The notes: generated by a model from the letters alone, not told the origin. A stretch of DNA of 64,000 nucleotides from Blastopirellula marina (GCF_002967765.1 NZ_PUHY01000010.1:1116001-1180000); one strand, 5' to 3'; numbered from the stretch's first letter, positions 45,992 to 56,581 are shown. Translations and numbers: made by a program.

Positions 45992-46960
45992 CTAGAAGTT
46001 CGGCGTGGGAGGCCGATAGTGAGACAACTCGATTCCACCGAACCAGTCAATCGTTTGCTTCAGCCCTTCGCGCAGTTGCGTGGTGGGCTCCCAATTCAGA
46101 TGTTTACGAGCCAACGTGATGTCGGGCTGACGTTGTTTTGGATCGTCGGCCGGCAAATCGGTATAGATAATCTTCGACTTCGAACCCGTCATTTCCACGA
46201 CGATCTCAGCGAGCTGCTTGATCGTGAACTCGTTGGGATTGCCGATATTGATTGGGCCAATCTGGTCGGATGCCATCAGCTTGATAATCCCATCTACCAA
46301 ATCGTCGCGATAACAAAACGACCGCGTTTGCGATCCATCGCCATAGATAGTGATTGGCTCGCCGGTAAAGGCCTGACGAATGAAGTTCGAGATCACACGA
46401 CCGTCGTACGGGTGCATCCGTGGACCGTAAGTATTAAAGATCCGCACGATCCGCACCGGCACTTTGTTCATCCGGTGGTAATCCATGCATAATGTTTCGG
46501 CCGCACGCTTTCCTTCGTCGTAACATGCTCGCGGGCCCAAGGTGTTCACGCTACCACGATACGTTTCAGGCTGCGGATGCACTTCCGGATCGCCGTAGAT
46601 TTCGCTGGTCGAGGCAAACAAATAACGAGCCCGACAACGCTTGGCCATCCCTAACAGATTGATCGATCCCATCACCGATGTTTTCATCGTCTTGATAGGA
46701 TTGTACTGATAATGTCCCGGAGCGGCGGGACAGGCCATGTTGTAGATCTCGTCCACTTCAAGATAAAGCGGATGGATAATATCGTGCCGGATGATCTCGA
46801 AGTTCGGATGCGACAGCAAATGCGTCACATTCGACTTCTGACTGGTGAAGAAATTGTCGACACAAATGACGTCGTGCCCCTGCTCCACCAGCTTCTCGCA
46901 AATTCGCGATCCCAAGAATCCGGCTCCGCCGGCGACCATAATGCGTTTAATCTGAGGCAT
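45992..46960 (-). CDS. UDP-glucuronate decarboxylase (UDP-xylose synthase)
   Basis: Short-chain dehydrogenase that converts UDP-glucuronate to UDP-xylose with bound NAD. The 322-residue protein has the NAD motif GGAGFLG at 11-17, the CVDNFFTS strand end, [22 protein letters not shown], typical of UXS, and the catalytic Tyr147-x3-Lys151 ([11 protein letters not shown]) preceded by [36 protein letters not shown] and [18 protein letters not shown] are also characteristic. It lies 46 bases downstream of ugd on the same strand, so the two encode successive steps from UDP-glucose. The product can feed xylose-containing exopolysaccharide. Confidence 0.95.
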   Translation of the reverse strand: MPQIKRIMVAGGAGFLGSRICEKLVEQGHDVICVDNFFTSQKSNVTHLLSHPNFEIIRHDIIHPLYLEVDEIYNMACPAAPGHYQYNPIKTMKTSVMGSINLLGMAKRCRARYLFASTSEIYGDPEVHPQPETYRGSVNTLGPRACYDEGKRAAETLCMDYHRMNKVPVRIVRIFNTYGPRMHPYDGRVISNFIRQAFTGEPITIYGDGSQTRSFCYRDDLVDGIIKLMASDQIGPINIGNPNEFTIKQLAEIVVEMTGSKSKIIYTDLPADDPKQRQPDITLARKHLNWEPTTQLREGLKQTIDWFGGIELSHYRPPTPNF

Positions 46961-47006
46961 CGATTTCCATTGACCCTAAACGTTGTGTTGTTGCCACCGA
47001 CTAAGC

Positions 47007-48326
47007 TTAGCCGCACTCTAACGAACGACGACCGATCGAGAAATAACTGAAGCCGGTCTTTTCCATATCTTCGAGATCGAACAAGTTACGACCATCGAAT
47101 ATGACCTTTTCCTTCATCTTGGTCTTCAACTGGGCGAAGTCGGGCGTGCGGTATTCATTCCATTCGGTATTGATTGCCAGGCAATCCACCCCTTCCACCG
47201 CGTCCATGACGTTTTCGCAATACTTGTGAATCTTGTCGCCAAACATGGCCTGCACGTTTTCCATTGCTTCTGGATCGTGCACCAAGATCTTAGCTTCTTT
47301 TTCAACTAAGTATTGAAGCAAGTCGAGGGCTGGGGCCTCGCGGATATCGTCCGTCTTGGGCTTAAATGCCAATCCCCAAATGCCAAACGTCTTGCCTGCG
47401 ATCTTGCCACCGTAATAGGCGTCAATCTTCCGAACTAGTGATGCGCGTTGGTGCACATTAACATCGTCCACGGCACGCATGATTCGAGGTTCCAAGTCAA
47501 GTGTTTCCGACAACGAGGTCAACGCCCGAACATCCTTCGGGAAACAGCTTCCACCATAACCCAATCCAGGAAATAAGAACTGGAAGCCAATCCGCTGATC
47601 GTGCCCCATTCCGACGCGGACGTCGTTGATGTCGGCACCAACTTTCTCGCTCAGATTAGCGATTTCGTTGATGAAGCTGATCTTCGTGGCCAGCATCGCG
47701 TTAGCTGCGTACTTCGTCAGTTCCGAGCTTTCAGGACTCATGAACAAAATCGGCTTCGCGGTCCGCAAAAGCGGAGCGTGCAGCTGACGAAGCATGTCTT
47801 CAGATTTCTTGTTTCGCACGCCGCAAACAACGCGGTCAGGGTACATGAAGTCATCGATGGCCGAACCTTCCTTGAGGAATTCCGGATTACTGGCCACGTT
47901 GCATTCGCGTCCGGTCAGTTCCTTTAGTTGGCTGAAGACCTTGGCATTCGTGCCGACCGGAACCGTGCTTTTGACGACGACCAGGGCGTCTTCTTTGAGG
48001 TGCGGTGCGATGTCTTCAACCACTTTCCACACTGCGGAAAGATCGGCGGCACCCGTATCGGATTGGGGCGTGCCGACGGCGATGTACACGACATCCGCTT
48101 CAGGAACCGCTTCAGATGCCTTCGTGGTGAACTTGAGTCGGCCTTCCTCGTAGTTTCGCAGAACCAGTTCGGAAAGACCTGGCTCGTAGATCGGGATGAT
48201 GCCCTTCTTGAGACCGTCAACTTTTGCCTGGTTTACATCGATGCATGTAACATCATTGCCTAAGTCGGAGAAACAAGTTCCCGTTACCAGTCCTACGTAT
48301 CCGGTACCAATGACTGACAGCTTCAT
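47007..48326 (-). CDS. ugd: UDP-glucose 6-dehydrogenase
   Basis: NAD-dependent four-electron oxidation of UDP-glucose to UDP-glucuronate. The 439-residue protein has GTGYVG at 7-12, the family's KSTVPVGT strand, [19 protein letters not shown], the [18 protein letters not shown] helix and [10 protein letters not shown], whose Cys at about 261 is the catalytic thiol. The C-terminal domain includes [22 protein letters not shown], typical for UGDH. Start at 48326 gives [12 protein letters not shown], the standard N-terminus. Located upstream of the UDP-xylose synthase gene in one probable operon. The divergent gene is a sugar porter. Confidence 0.97.
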   Translation of the reverse strand: MKLSVIGTGYVGLVTGTCFSDLGNDVTCIDVNQAKVDGLKKGIIPIYEPGLSELVLRNYEEGRLKFTTKASEAVPEADVVYIAVGTPQSDTGAADLSAVWKVVEDIAPHLKEDALVVVKSTVPVGTNAKVFSQLKELTGRECNVASNPEFLKEGSAIDDFMYPDRVVCGVRNKKSEDMLRQLHAPLLRTAKPILFMSPESSELTKYAANAMLATKISFINEIANLSEKVGADINDVRVGMGHDQRIGFQFLFPGLGYGGSCFPKDVRALTSLSETLDLEPRIMRAVDDVNVHQRASLVRKIDAYYGGKIAGKTFGIWGLAFKPKTDDIREAPALDLLQYLVEKEAKILVHDPEAMENVQAMFGDKIHKYCENVMDAVEGVDCLAINTEWNEYRTPDFAQLKTKMKEKVIFDGRNLFDLEDMEKTGFSYFSIGRRSLECG

Positions 48327-48480
48327 CTAACTCTTCCTACTGGTGTGGACCCGACAGTTAAGACTGGTATTGTAGTCGAAGTCTCCCGGGAACAAAGTCG
48401 GCAAACCAACTATTCGGATGGGAAAAATGCGGTTCATTCGCTCTTCCCCGCAGTCAAGTCGCATACGTCCTGATAGAGTG

Positions 48481-48520
48481 TATAGTCAATTCCCAACAAA
48501 AACGGCGAGAAACACTCGCC
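48481..48520 (+). promoter_or_regulatory. candidate promoter and operator-like dyad of the sugar porter gene
   Basis: TATAGT at 48481-48486 is a fair -10 hexamer with no strong -35. It is followed by a perfect dyad GGCGAG-AAACA-CTCGCC (48504-48520), 36 bases before the ATG. The dyad may be an operator for a repressor or an mRNA hairpin. Confidence 0.35.
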
Positions 48521-48556
48521 AGTACACCTCATCCTAGCTCCCCACGTAACACCGCC

Positions 48557-49909
48557 ATGAAGAATCGCGTCGTCCTTTGGTCGGTTACCGCCTCTCTAGC
48601 CGGTTTTCTCTTTGGATTCGATACCGTCGTCATATCCGGAGCAGAGAAAACGATCCAAGGTCTGTGGGATCTCAACAAGTTCCAGCACGGTTTGGCAATG
48701 AGTGCCGCCTTGTGGGGAACCGTGGTGGGGGCAGGCATCGGTGGCATTCCGACTGATGCCTTTGGCCGACGGAAGACGCTCCTTTCCATCGGAATCTTGT
48801 ACTTTGTCTCAGCCGTCTGGTCTGGCCTGGCGACTGATGACATCTCGTTCATGATTGCGCGGTTCATTGGCGGCGTGGGGGTTGGTATCTCGACCGTAGC
48901 TTCGCCACTTTATATCTCCGAGATCTCCCCTCCAGGCAGCCGCGGAAAGCTGGCGGGGATGTTTCAGTTCAATATTGTGTTCGGCATCTTGGTAGCGTTG
49001 CTATCGAATTACATGATTGCTCGTATCTTGCCCGATGGCCCAAATGGTGAACCCTCAGCCGCTTGGCGATGGATGCTAGGAATCGAAGCGATTCCGGCCC
49101 TGATTTATTCGCTGATGTGCTTCACCCTGCCTGAAAGTCCTCGCTGGCTGATTGCCGAAAAGGGAGATCGCGCCGCCGGCTTGGCTGTGCTGAAGCAAGT
49201 CATGCCCGATCAATCCTCGGAGGAAGTCGAACAGCTTGCCAACGAGATCGAAGTCGCCTCGAAGCAGACGACCGTAGCGCGCCGGTTCTGGCACACCAAG
49301 CTGATGGTACCGATCATGCTGGCGTTCTTGATCGCCTTCTTCAATCAACTTTCTGGCATCAACGCGATCCTCTATTTCGCGCCTCGCATCTTCGAGCTAA
49401 CCGGTCTAGGAAAAGAAGCTGCCTTACTGCAATCGGTTGGGCTCGGGGTTACGAACTTAATATTCACGTTCGTGGGGCTGGCATTGATCGATCGCTTTGG
49501 GCGCAAGACCCTCATGCTGATCGGTTCGTTCGGCTACATCGCGTCGCTGGGGTTATGTTCGTGGGCATTTCATACCGAGCATTTCTCGATTGTTCCGGCA
49601 TGCATCTTCGCGTTTATCGCTGCCCATGCCGTTGGTCAGGGGGCAGTGATTTGGGTATTCATTTCCGAGATCTTCCCCAATCGTTATCGTGCCAAGGGGC
49701 AAGCACTCGGTAGTGAAACCCACTGGATCTTCGCAGCAACACTTACCCTGGTATTCCCTTACGCGGTCGAGACCTTCCAGGCGACCTATATCTTTGGCTT
49801 CTTCTGCTTCATGATGGTGCTGCAACTGGTGTGGGTGATCTTTATGATGCCAGAAACCAAAGGTGTGCCACTGGAAGAAATCGAACGGAAACTCGGCATT
49901 CACGAATGA
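48557..49909 (+). CDS. sugar porter of the major facilitator superfamily
   Basis: A 450-residue, 12-helix proton-coupled sugar transporter of the XylE/GalP/GLUT type. The family signatures are present: ASLAGFLFGFDTVVISGA in helix 1, D-x-FGRRKTL between helices 2 and 3, the RFIGGVGVGISTVASPLYISEISPP segment, PESPRWL after helix 6, GINAILYFAPRIF in helix 7, and PETKGVPLEEIE after helix 12. Between ARFIGG and helix 4 the R-x-x-G pattern is intact. Sugar specificity cannot be deduced. Its neighbour ugd is divergent, and it ends with a 10-base overlap with the convergent MBL gene. Confidence 0.92.
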   Translation: MKNRVVLWSVTASLAGFLFGFDTVVISGAEKTIQGLWDLNKFQHGLAMSAALWGTVVGAGIGGIPTDAFGRRKTLLSIGILYFVSAVWSGLATDDISFMIARFIGGVGVGISTVASPLYISEISPPGSRGKLAGMFQFNIVFGILVALLSNYMIARILPDGPNGEPSAAWRWMLGIEAIPALIYSLMCFTLPESPRWLIAEKGDRAAGLAVLKQVMPDQSSEEVEQLANEIEVASKQTTVARRFWHTKLMVPIMLAFLIAFFNQLSGINAILYFAPRIFELTGLGKEAALLQSVGLGVTNLIFTFVGLALIDRFGRKTLMLIGSFGYIASLGLCSWAFHTEHFSIVPACIFAFIAAHAVGQGAVIWVFISEIFPNRYRAKGQALGSETHWIFAATLTLVFPYAVETFQATYIFGFFCFMMVLQLVWVIFMMPETKGVPLEEIERKLGIHE

Positions 49910-50613
49910 CCTGCATGCGGCGCGAGCGTGTGCCGCTCGAGCAGTTGTTCCAGCCGCTTCACATGCACTGGCGGCTCCGCAGCATCGCAATGATTGGGAA
50001 GAATACCCGCCGGTTTCAGGGCCAACGCTTTGAGGGCACTCGGCCGAATCTGCAAGGGATTCGCATTCAAGATATTCAGCGGAAACTGCGCGCGACTGCC
50101 GTAGCTGACAAACAAATCGCCGGAGAATAGTAATCGTTCCTGTTTCCACCAGAACCCCATGTGCCCGGCGGTATGCCCAGGTAAGTGGACCGCCGTGAGC
50201 CCATTGGCAACGTCCAACACGTCGCCGTCCGCCAGCCAATGGTCCGGCGTAAAACGGCGAAATGCGAGCAGCGGCCGGCCAACGGCCTCTAGCCAGCCTG
50301 TGATGCGTGTCTTACCGGTGTACTTGGCTTTCCCAACATAGTAATCCGCATCGAGACGCGGCGCAGCGATCCAGGCGTGATACTTCTTTGCCAGGTAGTT
50401 CACGTTCAAAATGTGGTCGAGATGCCCATGCGTCACCACGATCCCCTGAATTGGTTCGTCCTGCCATCCGGAGCGACGCAGCGCCCGACTTAGTAATCGG
50501 GGGCCACCAATAAAGCCACCATCGATCAGAATCAGCCCACGTGAATCACGTAGTGCATAAAAGCAGATCGCCGGGGCACGGATTTGTAAGATCGCGGGAT
50601 GAATCAAACGCAT
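49900..50613 (-). CDS. MBL-fold metallo-hydrolase
   Basis: A metallo-beta-lactamase superfamily protein of 237 residues, with zinc-binding HGHLDH (in VVTHGHLDHILN), a later His in HLPGHTAGHMGFW and an Asp in LLFSGDLFVS, and a final His in LPNHCD, so all the expected metal ligands are there. Members hydrolyse thioesters, lactones, phosphoesters or nucleic acids; no subfamily marker points to one. The longest frame starts with TTG at 50655, but ATG at 50613 gives the typical N-terminus (MRLIHPAILQIR). The C-terminal end overlaps the convergent MFS gene by 10 bases. Confidence 0.88.
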   Translation of the reverse strand: MRLIHPAILQIRAPAICFYALRDSRGLILIDGGFIGGPRLLSRALRRSGWQDEPIQGIVVTHGHLDHILNVNYLAKKYHAWIAAPRLDADYYVGKAKYTGKTRITGWLEAVGRPLLAFRRFTPDHWLADGDVLDVANGLTAVHLPGHTAGHMGFWWKQERLLFSGDLFVSYGSRAQFPLNILNANPLQIRPSALKALALKPAGILPNHCDAAEPPVHVKRLEQLLERHTLAPHAGHS

Positions 50614-50684
50614 ACGATGCCCATCGCACAAAAGGATCGAGCTACTTCTCTTCAAGATAGCCGTAAAGCTCTCAAACGATAAGG

Positions 50685-51755
50685 ATGCTGGATAATTCCC
50701 CTCTCTTCGTTGCCTTTGCTATCCCTTTGCGGTTAGCTTACGCAGAGCCCCTCGATCTTTATCAAAAAAGAACAGACACCGCCGTGACGACAACAATTAA
50801 GCCTCAGAGATACGTCATTGCTGGAGGCAGCGGATTCCTGGGAATCTCGTTGGCAACGAAGCTAACCTCGTTGGGACATCATGTCACGATTCTCTCTCGA
50901 AATAAGCCTCGTCCCAACGGACCATGGCAGCACGTCACGTGGGATGGCAGAACGGCAGGAGAATGGATCGACGTCTTAGAAGGTTCATCCGGATTGATCA
51001 ATTTGGCCGGCCGTTCCGTTGATTGCATCAAGACACCAGACCACCAAGACGAAATCCTCCGCTCGCGGGTCGAATCAACGCAGGTGCTAGGCGCCGCCAT
51101 GGGAATGTTGAGCAGCCCACCGCCGGTCTGGGTACAAATGGGAACTGCCCACATCTACGGCGATCCCCCAACATCGATTTGCACCGAACAATCTTCTTTT
51201 GGTGTGGGGCTAGCGCCGACCGTTGGCCAAGCTTGGGAAGCCGCCCTGCACAAAGCCGTGCTTCCTTCGCAGCGGGCAGTCGTCTTGCGGACGAGCTTTG
51301 TGCTGGGAACGGATCGCGGCGCAGGCGGTGGTGCGTTAACTCGACTAGCGAAAGTGGTTCGCTGGGGACTCGGTGGAAGGATCGGCAGTGGAACTCAAGG
51401 CATGAGTTGGCTTCACGAGGCAGACATGAACGCGCTCTTTCTGAGAGCACTCGAAGATGACACCATGCAGGGCGCCTACATCACGTCTTCTCCGAATCCG
51501 GTCTCACAGTCCGACTTCATGCGAACGCTCCGAAAGGTGCTAGGAGTGCCGATCGGACTGCCGGCATTTTCCTGGATGGTAAGACTTGGCGCCCATCTGA
51601 TCCTGCGGACCGATCCAGATCTCGCGTTGTATGGACGTTACGTCATCCCTCGGCGTTTACAGGAAGCAAACTTCCAATTTCAGTTCCCACTGCTGGAAGA
51701 CGCCTTGCGAGATCTGTTAGCTCGACCGACTACTTCACTTCCAACCAACGGATAA
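50685..51755 (+). CDS. TIGR01777-family NAD(P)-dependent epimerase
   Basis: An extended short-chain dehydrogenase of the TIGR01777/YfcH group with the motif GGSGFLG (about residues 47-53 in the long form), [28 protein letters not shown], and a C-terminal region [23 protein letters not shown] plus [15 protein letters not shown]. These are hallmark blocks of the group. The start is unclear: ATG at 50685 gives 356 residues with a 40-residue extension that is not usual; a GTG at 50784 would give about 323 residues. The function of the group is not established; relatives are linked to cell division or envelope work only by loose evidence. Its end overlaps the convergent LamG gene by 26 bases. Confidence 0.85.
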   Translation: MLDNSPLFVAFAIPLRLAYAEPLDLYQKRTDTAVTTTIKPQRYVIAGGSGFLGISLATKLTSLGHHVTILSRNKPRPNGPWQHVTWDGRTAGEWIDVLEGSSGLINLAGRSVDCIKTPDHQDEILRSRVESTQVLGAAMGMLSSPPPVWVQMGTAHIYGDPPTSICTEQSSFGVGLAPTVGQAWEAALHKAVLPSQRAVVLRTSFVLGTDRGAGGGALTRLAKVVRWGLGGRIGSGTQGMSWLHEADMNALFLRALEDDTMQGAYITSSPNPVSQSDFMRTLRKVLGVPIGLPAFSWMVRLGAHLILRTDPDLALYGRYVIPRRLQEANFQFQFPLLEDALRDLLARPTTSLPTNG

Positions 51756-54276
51756 TCCGGATTCCCTGCAATTGGCCAGCGGCGGCCAATGCTTCAATCT
51801 CTTCGGCACAAAGCGGTCGACTGTAGATACGGACATCATCGACGCGTCCATCTAAATATTGGCCACTTCCCTCGAAGACCCCCTGTCCGATTCCAAATGG
51901 AAACGAGCTGGTCCCATACGTTGTCTGACCGGCAGAAGCCAGCGAGTGACCTCCCATGGCCACAAGGGCGCCATTCACGTACAAACTGATCGCCGTGCCA
52001 TCACCAACCGCCGCCACGTGAATCCATCTGCCGGTGTTGAGAATATTTGGCACAAACAACTGTCCTCCGTTAGCCGTCCACAGATGGAGTTGCGCATCCG
52101 CGTAAAGAATGCCAAATTCGATGACATCGTTTTGTCCGAAGAAAGAGGTTCCACTCCGATCGTCATCCAGATAAACCCACCCAGCGATCGTGAATTGACC
52201 GAGATTATTCAACAAACTCGATCCCGGAGAAACGTATTGCGAGCTGCCATTCAAATCGATGGCCGTGCCTAATTCATCAACATTGGACGAGTTAACTCCC
52301 AGCGTCGGAGAACCATAGTAAACCGCATTACGCCCCGCAGCACTCGAATCGTAGGCAATACTGCCGGAAGTTTCATCAAGCTTCCAGTGCCCCAAACTCT
52401 GAGAGAGCTGCGAGACTTCGGAAGCCAAGAGTTTGCGATTGTAAAGCCGAAAGTCACGCATCGCCCCTTGCCAATACTCCAGCGAGCCCGTTCGGGTACC
52501 AAATGTCAGGATGTTAGCGGCCTCTGGATTGAGCGGCTGATCGGCGATGCCGCTCTTCACAAGTTCACCATCGATGTAGACAGCGTACGTTTCGTCGTCA
52601 GAATCAAAAGTCGCCACGATGTGGTGCCAGACCATTGGATCTGGCAGTGGAGCCGAGAACGTATTGGCCACATAGGCGTCAACGAGCAAGTCGGGATACA
52701 ACGTGCCGTCAACATCTTGTCGCATTTCAAAATTGCCAGACACACCCCATAACCGCTGATGAACGGCAGACGGATCGGCACTTTGAAACCAGAACGCGAC
52801 CGTGCCTTCTGAAGGAGGCGTCACGTTACTTCCAGTTGCTGCTTGATCTCCCGTCCCGTCAAACGCCAAAGCGGTGTTGCCGGCACAATCAGTTGTCCAC
52901 GTCGCGCCGTTGATCGTCGCATCGTTCTGAAACGCTGTGCTATCTGCCGCAACCGTGCCGGTTCCTTCGTTGAACTTCCAGTGCCCAATCAATCCGTAAA
53001 TGGTTGCGACTTCCTGGTCGCTTAGTTCGTAGTTGTAAACTCGAAAGTCGTCGACAGTTCCATCGAATCGATCGGATGAACCGGTGCGGTTTCCGAGCGA
53101 AAGAAAGTTACTCGGTTGATCCGCAAGTCCAGCCGTGCCCGACTTAATCTTGGTTCCATTGAGATACAACGAGTAAGTATCCGCGTCCGAGTTATAGACC
53201 GCGACCACGTGATACCATTTATTGGCTGTATTTACGTCGTACGTATCAAAGGCACCATCATTTGCCCCAGCCCCCAAATCGAAGAACATGCGTCCATTGG
53301 AATAGAAACCAACTTCCCAGTTTTCACCATTTCCAAAAACGCGTTCCGTGGAGGTCGAGATGTTATTGCGACGCACCCAGAAAGCGACGCTTCCTTTGCT
53401 CGGTGGATCGAAGTTGTAAGATGACCTTGCGTCATTCGTTCGATTGAACGCCAGTGCTCCATCACGTGGGCCCGACGTCCATGTGGGCGTGCCAGTTTGA
53501 AATGCGGCATTGATCCCATATCCAGAGGCGTCGTTAATCACCGTCCCTGATCCTTCATCCAGTTTCCAATGCAAGATCAACTGATTGGATTGACTTGACA
53601 CGGACGCGATCGCGATTGCTTGTTGCACGCCACCAAGGCCATTGCCGTTTAACGAAGACCATTGAAAGGAATCACCACCAAACGGCAATCGAATTCGTCG
53701 TCCCAGTGCGATGGAATTGCCGTTAATAGTGTTAGCGAGTGCAGCACCTTTCTCGATGAAACCTGCCGCAATCTTTCCCGTGGAAGAGATCTTGGCATAC
53801 ACCTGAAACGCAGGCGAAATGGTTCCTTCAATTGCGGTCCTCGGCTGAGCGGTGTTGAAGAATGGAAGATCGCCATAACCTGAAACAAACACCGTCGTTC
53901 CCGATGTAACACTTCCTTCGCTGGTCGAAATACCGAAGTCATCGTCCAATCGAAACTCTTCATATATCACACCGATCGAAACGTAACGCAGCTTCGTCCC
54001 GAGGGTTGGTGCCATCACCTCTTCCGGAACGTAAGCTAGATTCACGGCGGATGCTGCCGACTCGAGAACCGCCTGTGATTCGCCCGCCCAGATGGTCGTG
54101 ACCGTGTGCCCCCAGGCCTGAAACTGCGATCGCCGAGCGGACTCTTCACTGGTCAAACTTCCATTCTGAGAAATCACCAGCAAGATTGACGCAGCCGACG
54201 CGTTCTGGACGCAAAGCCACGATGACCCGATACAGAGCATCAGCAATAACGGACGGAACGAACTTGGTTTCGACAT
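51730..54276 (-). CDS. secreted protein with three LamG-like domains
   Basis: An 848-residue protein from the ATG at 54276; a GTG five codons upstream is also in frame. A signal peptide (hydrophobic [15 protein letters not shown], cleavage near ASA) is followed by an N-terminal domain (about 30-228) with a Rossmann-like [15 protein letters not shown] and [10 protein letters not shown] pattern. Then come three tandem concanavalin/LamG-like repeats at about 233-429, 430-627 and 628-835. Each begins with an xGHWKLDE or [11 protein letters not shown] phrase, has a central [11 protein letters not shown] or [11 protein letters not shown] strand, and ends with [12 protein letters not shown] or [12 protein letters not shown]. 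It probably binds glycans or proteins at the surface. No C-terminal anchor is seen. It overlaps the convergent epimerase gene. Confidence 0.85.
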   Translation of the reverse strand: MSKPSSFRPLLLMLCIGSSWLCVQNASAASILLVISQNGSLTSEESARRSQFQAWGHTVTTIWAGESQAVLESAASAVNLAYVPEEVMAPTLGTKLRYVSIGVIYEEFRLDDDFGISTSEGSVTSGTTVFVSGYGDLPFFNTAQPRTAIEGTISPAFQVYAKISSTGKIAAGFIEKGAALANTINGNSIALGRRIRLPFGGDSFQWSSLNGNGLGGVQQAIAIASVSSQSNQLILHWKLDEGSGTVINDASGYGINAAFQTGTPTWTSGPRDGALAFNRTNDARSSYNFDPPSKGSVAFWVRRNNISTSTERVFGNGENWEVGFYSNGRMFFDLGAGANDGAFDTYDVNTANKWYHVVAVYNSDADTYSLYLNGTKIKSGTAGLADQPSNFLSLGNRTGSSDRFDGTVDDFRVYNYELSDQEVATIYGLIGHWKFNEGTGTVAADSTAFQNDATINGATWTTDCAGNTALAFDGTGDQAATGSNVTPPSEGTVAFWFQSADPSAVHQRLWGVSGNFEMRQDVDGTLYPDLLVDAYVANTFSAPLPDPMVWHHIVATFDSDDETYAVYIDGELVKSGIADQPLNPEAANILTFGTRTGSLEYWQGAMRDFRLYNRKLLASEVSQLSQSLGHWKLDETSGSIAYDSSAAGRNAVYYGSPTLGVNSSNVDELGTAIDLNGSSQYVSPGSSLLNNLGQFTIAGWVYLDDDRSGTSFFGQNDVIEFGILYADAQLHLWTANGGQLFVPNILNTGRWIHVAAVGDGTAISLYVNGALVAMGGHSLASAGQTTYGTSSFPFGIGQGVFEGSGQYLDGRVDDVRIYSRPLCAEEIEALAAAGQLQGIRIIRWLEVK

Positions 54277-54423
54277 ACGCGACGAAGACACGGCAATACC
54301 CAGACAGCAAAGTTATTTTCAGGTTTTAAAAACCTAGCTTGCAGTTAGAAGGATTCAAATCGGTTCAGCCGTTACAATCGATCGAATCGCTCCATCACCC
54401 CTTCGTTTACCGAGCCCCAACCG

Positions 54424-55008
54424 ATGCCAGATCCTTCTTCTCAACTTGATCGTCTTGAAGCCAATCAGTGGCACGCCCTATATCGTTGCCGCACTGACCC
54501 GGACCATCGAAAAAAACTTATCCCGAAACTTCAGTCGCTCCTTGAGAATCCGGAGGCAGAAATTCAGCAAGGGGCGCTCCGAGCCGTCGCCCGCATTGGG
54601 CCATGTCAGCAGGTTGGTGCCCTGGCCACGCTGGTCCCCTTCGTCGCCACGCTCAGTCAGAGCGAAGATCTGCTCACTCGAAAAACGGCAATTGGCTGCT
54701 TGCACAACATCGGAGGCGATCATCCTCAATCAGCCGTGCCTGCATTGATCAAGGCTTGTGATGATCCGCAATTGTTAGAGGGTGCTTTGCTCGCCCTCGT
54801 CGACTTCAAGAAAGCAGCCTCCCCTGCTCTGCCCCTCTATCATCGCCTGGCCGGTCACAAGCAAGCCAAGATCCGCCGTTTGGCCTTGCGAGGTTTAGCC
54901 GCCATGGAGGCAGGCGACAAACGTAGTCGAGAGATCATTCAGGCCGCACTTCACGACAAAAGCCAAGCGGTGCGGCAATTGGCCGAGAAGCTCTCGGCAT
55001 CGAATTAG
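54424..55008 (+). CDS. HEAT-repeat protein
   Basis: A 194-residue protein made of helical HEAT-type repeats, such as NPEAEIQQGALRAVARIG, SEDLLTRKTAIGCLHNIGG, DDPQLLEGALLALVDF and HKQAKIRRLALRGLAAM. Such solenoids bind proteins or, in the HEAT family of phycobilin lyases and DNA-glycosylase-like AlkD proteins, other ligands; none of the catalytic markers for those is seen. No signal peptide, so cytoplasmic. It converges on the DinB-family gene with 17 bases between stops. Function unknown. Confidence 0.75.
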   Translation: MPDPSSQLDRLEANQWHALYRCRTDPDHRKKLIPKLQSLLENPEAEIQQGALRAVARIGPCQQVGALATLVPFVATLSQSEDLLTRKTAIGCLHNIGGDHPQSAVPALIKACDDPQLLEGALLALVDFKKAASPALPLYHRLAGHKQAKIRRLALRGLAAMEAGDKRSREIIQAALHDKSQAVRQLAEKLSASN

Positions 55009-55025
55009 ACGGACAGTTCCAGAAT

Positions 55026-55544
55026 CTAGTCATCACGCCAGCCTGATCCGACCCAGGGAATATCAATTTCCCAATCAAGCCGTAATCGTAAGCTCATTTG
55101 GGCGGCGTGATGCTGGATGTGCCGCAAGTTGTAGACATGCAATTCCGCCCGACTGAACTTCTTCGGCGGAAAATCACATGGCGCTGTCAAAATCTCAGCT
55201 GTTTCGGCCGCCAAAGTTTGTCGTGCCTTTTCGCGACAGAACGCAAGGTAGACGTTGATATCATCCCGAGTGTAGAGCAGCACCTGAACGCGTGGCTCCA
55301 TCTCTTCGTAATCACGAAAGAAGTCCGGGTGCTGCTGATGAAATGCTTGCTGCTTGAGCGCCGCTTCATTCTCACCGAGATAGAAGTCGGTAAAGAACAA
55401 CGTGTGAAATGCCACCTGGCAGAACTTCATGTTGGCGACCGGTGCGTTCCACGCCTCTACGGGGCACGCAGCAATCGCCTTGCCCAGCGTGCACAACGTC
55501 GCTTCGTACTGATGCGCAAGCAGTTCTTTCATAGCATCCAGCAT
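55026..55544 (-). CDS. DinB-like four-helix metalloprotein
   Basis: A 172-residue member of the DinB/YfiT-like putative metalloenzyme family. The fold is a four-helix bundle with three histidines for a metal: His47 in AFHTLFFTDFYLG, and the RHIQHHAAQM pair near residues 145-149. The opening KELLAHQYEATLCTLGKAI helix is typical. Some characterised relatives are thiol S-transferases using bacillithiol or mycothiol, but no thiol partner is known here. Start at 55544 gives MLDAMKELL; no ribosome binding site is clear. Confidence 0.75.
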   Translation of the reverse strand: MLDAMKELLAHQYEATLCTLGKAIAACPVEAWNAPVANMKFCQVAFHTLFFTDFYLGENEAALKQQAFHQQHPDFFRDYEEMEPRVQVLLYTRDDINVYLAFCREKARQTLAAETAEILTAPCDFPPKKFSRAELHVYNLRHIQHHAAQMSLRLRLDWEIDIPWVGSGWRDD

Positions 55545-55664
55545 GGCAAATTTTCTCTACGATCAATTTCAAATGACTACTTGCCGGTCCCACGTTGCAG
55601 AAGCTGTCAACTTAACATGCTCTTGGTGAAGTGGCACCTCAGATCACCGTTTCCTTGCAAGGCG

Positions 55665-55692
55665 TTGACGCGGCCCAACATTCTGACATACT
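55665..55692 (+). promoter_or_regulatory. weak candidate promoter before pstS
   Basis: TTGACG (55665-55670) and CATACT (55687-55692) are 16 bases apart, 71 bases before the pstS ATG. I looked for a Pho box (CTGTCAT repeats) here and found only a partial match, TTCTGACATA, so phosphate control is not shown by the sequence. Confidence 0.3.
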
Positions 55693-55762
55693 TGCGAATA
55701 TCACATTAAGAGTCTATGAAGACACTCTCTCCTCCTACTTCTTCCGCCTACGAACTTGCTCC

Positions 55763-56581
55763 ATGTTTCGCATTCTCCTGATCTGCCTCGCAGTCTCAAC
55801 GTCGTTCCTTTCCGGTTGCGGCAGCGGGTCGCAGCGCGATCAAAAGCTCACAATCACTGGGTCGAGCACGATCGCGCCACTGATGAGCGAGATCGCCAAA
55901 CGCTACGAGCAAGCGCACCCTGGTGTTCGGATCGATGTGCAAACCGGCGGTACAGGAAAAGGAATCGCCGATGTTCGTCAAGAAATTGCCGACATTGGCA
56001 TGGCCAGCCGTGCACTCAAGGATGAGGAACAAGACCTGACTGTTCATCCGTTGGCGGCCGATGGAGTTGGGATGATCGTCCATCAAGACAACCTGATTGG
56101 GCAATTGACGCCACAGCAAATCACGGCCATCTTCCAAGACAAGATTAACAACTGGAGCGAGCTTGGCGGCCCCGATCTCCCCATCACGGTCGTGCATAAA
56201 GCGGAAGGAAGAGCCACCCTCGAAGTCTTCCTAGCTCAGTTTGAAATCGAGAACCCCACGATCAAACCTGATGTGATTGTTGGACATAATGAACAAGGCA
56301 TCAAAACGGTTGCGGGCTCGCCAGGAGCGATTGGCTACGTCTCGATCGGCACCGCGGAAGCTGATATCCAAGCAGGCGTCCCCATAAAGCTGCTTCCCTT
56401 GAATGATGTTGCCGCTTCGACAGCCACCGTCGCCAACGGAACGTTTCCCATGAGCCGCCCGTTGAATCTCGTTACCAAGGGTCAGCCTAGCCCTTTAGCG
56501 CAAGACGTGATCGCTTTTGCTCAGTCCGAGGCCGTTCACGATTTGATCAGGGAGCAGTACTTTGTCCCGCTCGTTGATTGA
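55763..56581 (+). CDS. pstS: phosphate ABC transporter substrate-binding lipoprotein
   Basis: Binds phosphate outside the membrane and delivers it to PstCA. From the ATG at 55763 it has 272 residues. The signal peptide ends in a lipobox (SFLSGC). Phosphate-loop blocks include TITGSSTIAPLMSEIAKRYEQAHPG, TGGTGKGIADVRQEIADIGMASR, the IFQDKINNWSELGG block and HNEQGIKTVAGSPGAIGYVSIG. The frame extends 44 codons further upstream, but that part is not signal-like, so the later ATG is used. It overlaps pstC by 20 bases. The protein is of the PstS group with the short SBP size, typical of non-proteobacterial operons. Confidence 0.93.
   Translation: MFRILLICLAVSTSFLSGCGSGSQRDQKLTITGSSTIAPLMSEIAKRYEQAHPGVRIDVQTGGTGKGIADVRQEIADIGMASRALKDEEQDLTVHPLAADGVGMIVHQDNLIGQLTPQQITAIFQDKINNWSELGGPDLPITVVHKAEGRATLEVFLAQFEIENPTIKPDVIVGHNEQGIKTVAGSPGAIGYVSIGTAEADIQAGVPIKLLPLNDVAASTATVANGTFPMSRPLNLVTKGQPSPLAQDVIAFAQSEAVHDLIREQYFVPLVD

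Noticed and set aside
55670-55720. A possible Pho box before pstS
   Set aside because: Only one partial half-site (TTCTGACATA) was seen and no second repeat at 11-base spacing.
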